From the NCBI GenBank assembly GCA_024741835.1, contig JAENRP010000501.1, positions 1 through 23,803 of the forward strand: a stretch of DNA of 23,803 nucleotides, in the 5' to 3' direction. Of this stretch, positions 20,416-23,803 are shown piece after piece (position 1 is the stretch's first letter; each line of letters opens with the position of its first letter). The translations under genes and the position numbers were made by a program. The notes under the pieces are model-generated. The model was not told the origin of the DNA. It did not search any database and saw only the letters and a program-made list of their open reading frames with translations. This DNA is from Diplocarpon mali (taxonomy: Eukaryota > Ascomycota > Leotiomycetes > Helotiales > Drepanopezizaceae).

Positions 20416-21848
20416 ATGCCGCCGATCTAACCGAGAGACGGATTATTACTACCCTTTGCTATAGAGAAGGGTTTAAGAGCACTTTTAGACTTAAATTAAA
20501 GCGACGTTCAACTATCTTAGTATTTTATAAAACCTTTAACTTTAGATTAGGCTAAAACTCTTATAAATCTAAGTAAGATATATATTAAGGAAACTTAATA
20601 CTTAAGCGGTAGAGATTATCTTAATAAGAAGCTTTATATATTTGCAAATTTATATTAAAGAGCTTCTATTAATTAGAGTATATAATATAGAGCTTTTCTA
20701 TTTATACTATAAGACTTGGCCTTAATATACTACTATTAGTACTTATAAAATAAGAACTTTAATTTCGCTAAGCTAATAGAGGCTATTCGGACCAATTATA
20801 AGACTAAAGAGAGGAGGAGTAGATTCTTAAAGAGGTAGTTTCGATTAATATTTAACCTATTCCAATAAGAGGACTATTAAAAGGGGAAACCAATCTTAAC
20901 CTAACTTAAGAATTATATTAAAGAGCTATAAAACTTGCAATTAGGCCTATATACTAATATAAGGAACAATCGATCGATTAGAGATAGACTTATATAAGGT
21001 GTTTCTAAGAATCAGCTATTCCAAATGGCACTTTTTAAGCTATTAGCGACATTCCTAGCTCTATTAGATAGCTTATAGGCTTGCGTAAGAGTAGTTGCCT
21101 AAGACGGACCATTTAGATCCTAGCACCTTAATTTAACTATTAATAAACCCTAATATCATTTAGCTAAGGACCAAGGGTAATCTATAGCGCACTTTTCAAA
21201 TAGAAAGATAAAGTTTACCTAAGGTAATAAGAGAAGAATAACCTTTTAATTAAAACCAAACTATATAAGGTATATTATATACTAGAAAAAGGACTATTAT
21301 AATAGTAAGTATTTGAAAGAAGAAAGAGCCGCCTAAAAGTCTTACTATATAGCAAGCCGATAAGCCGAAGGCTATAAGCCAATAGATAAAATATATAAGG
21401 CATACCTAGCTTAAGAGGATAATAGAGTATATTCGAAAGGCAATAGGACTAATAAAGATAAATAGGAAACGTCTTTAAAAGAGGAGGATTAAGCAAGTAG
21501 CAACCTTAAGGATAGTAATATCAACTTTATTATAGTATTCCTAGCTTCTAATTAGGAATATGACTTAAGAACTATACTTAACTAGCTCGAAAAGCAAAAG
21601 GCTAAATACCTTTTAATAATAAAGGTTAATAAACCTATATAAATAGACCCTAAGGTATTTACAACCTAATAGATAGATCAGTTCTTCTAAGGATTCCTAA
21701 TTAATATAAGCGCCTTAAATAAAAATATAAGAGGAATTAACCAATTCAAAGTCTTATAAAATATATAAGATGTAGTTCTAGCTCTACTTAATGCTAAAAA
21801 GCATAAAATTACCTTTAAGGCAGGTTTGCGAAATGCAATTAGTAAGAC
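20416..21848 (+). pseudogene. Ty3/gypsy Gag relic, truncated by copia-1 copy C
   Basis: Capsid-type polyprotein of a fungal Ty3/gypsy element, about 477 codons in one frame with many TAA/TAG stops. Near 20580-20770 it matches the fungal gypsy Gag block with an SG motif, a KLxIF segment and an LA-x-x-YY segment. A second conserved block (LIEAIRTNY, then a KExL/LQxxQxGL-like region and xxLRDxL) spans 20770-21000. A zinc motif near 21272-21320 has the spacing C-x2-C-x4-C-x4-H followed by EER, but most Cys/His codons read Tyr (TAC/TAT), the expected RIP product of TGC/TGT/CAC. An acidic stretch follows near 21420-21540. ATG 20416 is the first in-frame start; the true one may be upstream. Its 3' part is displaced by the copia insertion. 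Confidence 0.72.
21844..21848. repeat. Presumed target duplication AAGAC, left of copy C
   Basis: Five bases directly before the 5' LTR of copia-1 copy C. By analogy with copy B, the same 5-mer should follow its 3' LTR outside the window, where the gypsy sequence would resume. Confidence 0.5.
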
Positions 21849-22043
21849 TATTGAGATAGGTGATATAGCTATCACTCCGATATATTGTTATATGACCCTA
21901 CTGCTTAGTCAGTAGGATATTGATACGTATATAGCTATAGGGAAGAAAGGGGTAACCTTCCTTCCCTAACTCTTACTAATATATCGACTATCGACCTTTA
22001 GAAGTTTCTATTACCTACTACGCCGACTTACTTAAGCTTAATA
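21849..22043 (+). repeat. 5' LTR of copia-1 copy C (195 bp)
   Basis: Starts TATTGAGATAGG and ends CTTAAGCTTAATA. It carries a perfect hairpin: CCTACTG (21897-21903), loop CTTAGT, CAGTAGG (21910-21916). It is the only LTR copy in which all seven stem pairs survive. Confidence 0.92.
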
Positions 22044-22448
22044 AGTTATAAGCCTTAGATAGACCGATAATAGATTATTAACTTCCTTTAAAAAGCACTT
22101 ACGTTATAACTATTAGTAGGAAGTTGAATAAGACTTATAGTAAGAGGCGAGCAATCGGCGAATAAGAGGTATGATTCCTTATTTAACTAACCTTTATTAC
22201 AAGAGGTATAATTCCTTGCTCTATAACCCTTTAGTACTATAAGAGGTATAATTCCTTACTTTACTATATTTTGTAAGAGGTGTGATTCCCTGCGTTATAG
22301 CCTAAAAACCCTTTTCGATAAAAGGACTTCCTCTTTATTTAATACTTCTATAATACCTACTATTTAATTATTTCGACTTTTCGATAGGAAGAATGCCTTT
22401 AACTATTTAATTTATTTAATTTTAAACGCAATTCTATTTAAAACGGCA
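22044..22448 (+). repeat. Copy C leader with four short direct repeats
   Basis: Homologue of the copy B leader. Candidate primer site AGTTATAAGCC is at 22044-22054. Four AAGAGGTRTRATTCCYT-like units occur between about 22164 and 22292. The base preceding each unit and the spacing match copy B, so the array predates both insertions. Confidence 0.65.
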
Positions 22449-23803
22449 ATAGCTTCCGATTCTAATCGAAACACTAGACTTAAAGACCTCTAACTCTTTT
22501 AAAAGAACTAGCAATAATAGTTTAACGATTTAAAGCTTTACTTTAAAAGTAAAGGCATTAAAATAGCGATTTAAAAGATACTTATTAAATACGCGAGAAT
22601 AGCCCTTTATACTCCTTCTACTAATTCGTCTACTTCTACTTTAATAGCTAATACAACTGCTAAAGATTTGCTAGATATATTAAATAAGCTTAGCTTAAGA
22701 GCTTTAATAGATAATAATTAAGAATCCTAAAGGCAGATTTTAAATATAGAAAAGGAGAAGGAGTATAGGCTAGCCTTAGCTAAATGCAAACTTAAGATTA
22801 ATAGAAGTTTAAGCGATAAAGACTAAGATTTTATTTAAGTTTATAATAATGTAAAGATAAGATAGGATACTTTAAAGGTAAAATACTTTTAAACAACTAC
22901 CTTTAATACTTAGCATTTGCTATAGCAAATCACTTTATTTTAATATAAAAAAGACAAAGATAGTAAGGATATAAATATAAATATAGACTTTACTTAATCT
23001 ATATTATATAAAGTAAGAAGGAGAGTAAGAGCCGCAGATCCTAGGATAGCTATGACTTTTAAGGAAACTTAGCTTTTTAGTTTTCTACTTAATAGCCTTC
23101 CTTTTAAGTTTACTATTATAAAACAATCTCTTCTTATCTAACCTAACCTTAAGATCTATAAGAAGATCGACCTCTTTTAAACTATTAAGTAAGACCTTAA
23201 AGGACGCTCTAAATCGGCAAATGCTATATTATAAGGCAATAATAAGCCTAAGAAGAGGAAGAAGCGTAAGACAAGCCCTTAAGCTTATTAAAGATGCTAC
23301 TTCTATAATAATACTTATAATATTACTAATTGTAAAGTTAAAAGGCAATTGATCGATATAGTTGCTAGCTTTAATAATAAAAAGCAATTAAAGTAAAAGT
23401 TAAAAAGCAAACTGCCTTTATCCTACTAAAGGCCGCAACTACTAAGGAAAGGTAAAGGAAAAGGCTATTTAGCCAAAACTTTTGCAAATACCTTTAATAA
23501 TAATAATAGGTTATCTAAACCTAAATCTACTTTTAATAATTTAAATAATAATTATAATAAAGATACTTATATTTTAAAAGCCGATCTTTATAAGATCCTT
23601 AAATCTAACTAATATAATAATACTAGTTATATAACATATATAACTAATAAATCCTACCTATTTAAAGGCCTGCTTATTAAAATAAAAAGGCGCTCTATTA
23701 AAGTTAGTAGTAGAAGGTTATATATAGATTCGATAGGTATAGTAGAGATAAATATTACTAGCGTTTCTTTCCTTTTATAAAATGTTCTCCTTATGCTTAG
23801 CTT
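22449..23803 (+). pseudogene. Copia-1 Gag and protease relic (copy C)
   Basis: N-terminal part of the copia-1 polyprotein, same frame as copy B. The presumed start codon reads ATA at 22449 (ATG in copy B), and the upstream triplet at 22443 is ACG. The Gag zinc motif begins with TGC at 23295, and its last Cys survives as TGT at 23331-23333, while copy B has TAT there. This shows that the motif is C-x2-C-x3-H-x4-C. The protease active-site region lies near 23604-23630. It contains many stops and is truncated by the window end. Confidence 0.88.

Larger units (their letters stand above)
19670..21848 (+). mobile_element. Ty3/gypsy element G, 5' part, split by copy C
   Basis: Left part of a Ty3/gypsy LTR retrotransposon: a 449-bp LTR, a leader and a Gag relic, then interruption by copia-1 copy C at 21849. 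It is inserted into an older LTR of the same family. The 5 bp before it, CCATA (19665-19669), should recur after its 3' LTR beyond the window. Assignment to gypsy rests on the Gag sequence; no Pol is visible here. Confidence 0.75.
21849..23803 (+). mobile_element. Copia-1 copy C, 3'-truncated by window edge
   Basis: Third copy of the copia-1 family, aligning to copy B at a constant offset of 15067 from LTR start through Gag with no net indel. It includes the 5' LTR, leader and Gag up to the protease region. It is inserted into the Gag of element G in the same orientation. Minisatellite, integrase and RT lie beyond the window. Confidence 0.92.

Noticed and set aside
21687..21875. Antisense frame of 62 codons
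   Set aside because: It crosses the boundary between the gypsy Gag relic and the copia-1 LTR, so it is a chance frame created by the insertion.

Overview
The window is a graveyard of nested LTR retrotransposons, almost certainly from a filamentous ascomycete (Pezizomycotina). The DNA is very AT-rich with a repeat-induced point mutation (RIP) signature: TpA is in great excess while CpA and TpG are nearly absent and CpG survives. In 1201-1260, for example, I count 11 TA, 0 CA, 0 TG and 2 CG. Coding frames are broken by TAA/TAG stops where CAA, CAG or TGG are expected, yet frames stay in register for thousands of bases. This is C-to-T decay of repeats, not ordinary drift with indels. I see no intact host gene, no rRNA or tRNA gene and no CRISPR array. 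The species cannot be named.

Three retroelement families are present. Copia-1 (Ty1/copia type, 195-bp LTRs) occurs three times, all on the + strand. Copy A (1-4174) is missing its 5' part. Copy B (6782-13052) is complete, with both LTRs and an AACTC target duplication. Copy C (21849 to the window end) is cut off by the window. Copia-2 is a different Ty1/copia family, present as a long + copy E (6252-6781 continued at 13058-17992, split by copy B) and a shorter - copy D (4175-5798). The third family is a Ty3/gypsy element G, with a 449-bp LTR (19670-20118) and a gag relic (20416-21848). Two further LTRs of that family lie at 5804-6251 and 19473-19669, both on the - strand.

The nesting can be read directly. 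Copy A sits in D, copy B sits in E, copy C sits in the gag of G, and G sits in an older, more heavily mutated LTR of its own family. D and E are inverted copies of exactly 1,624 bp each once copy B and one target duplication are removed. They face each other across the gypsy LTR at 5804-6251.

The main stretch not explained by retroelements is 18180-19472. It is less mutated and holds an alanine-codon-rich, GC-rich island. The most unusual feature inside an element is a minisatellite of alternating 39- and 48-bp units, in frame between protease and integrase of copia-1. Its core sequence recurs after the polyprotein near the 3' LTR. All genes here look dead, so the window most likely acts as silent heterochromatin.
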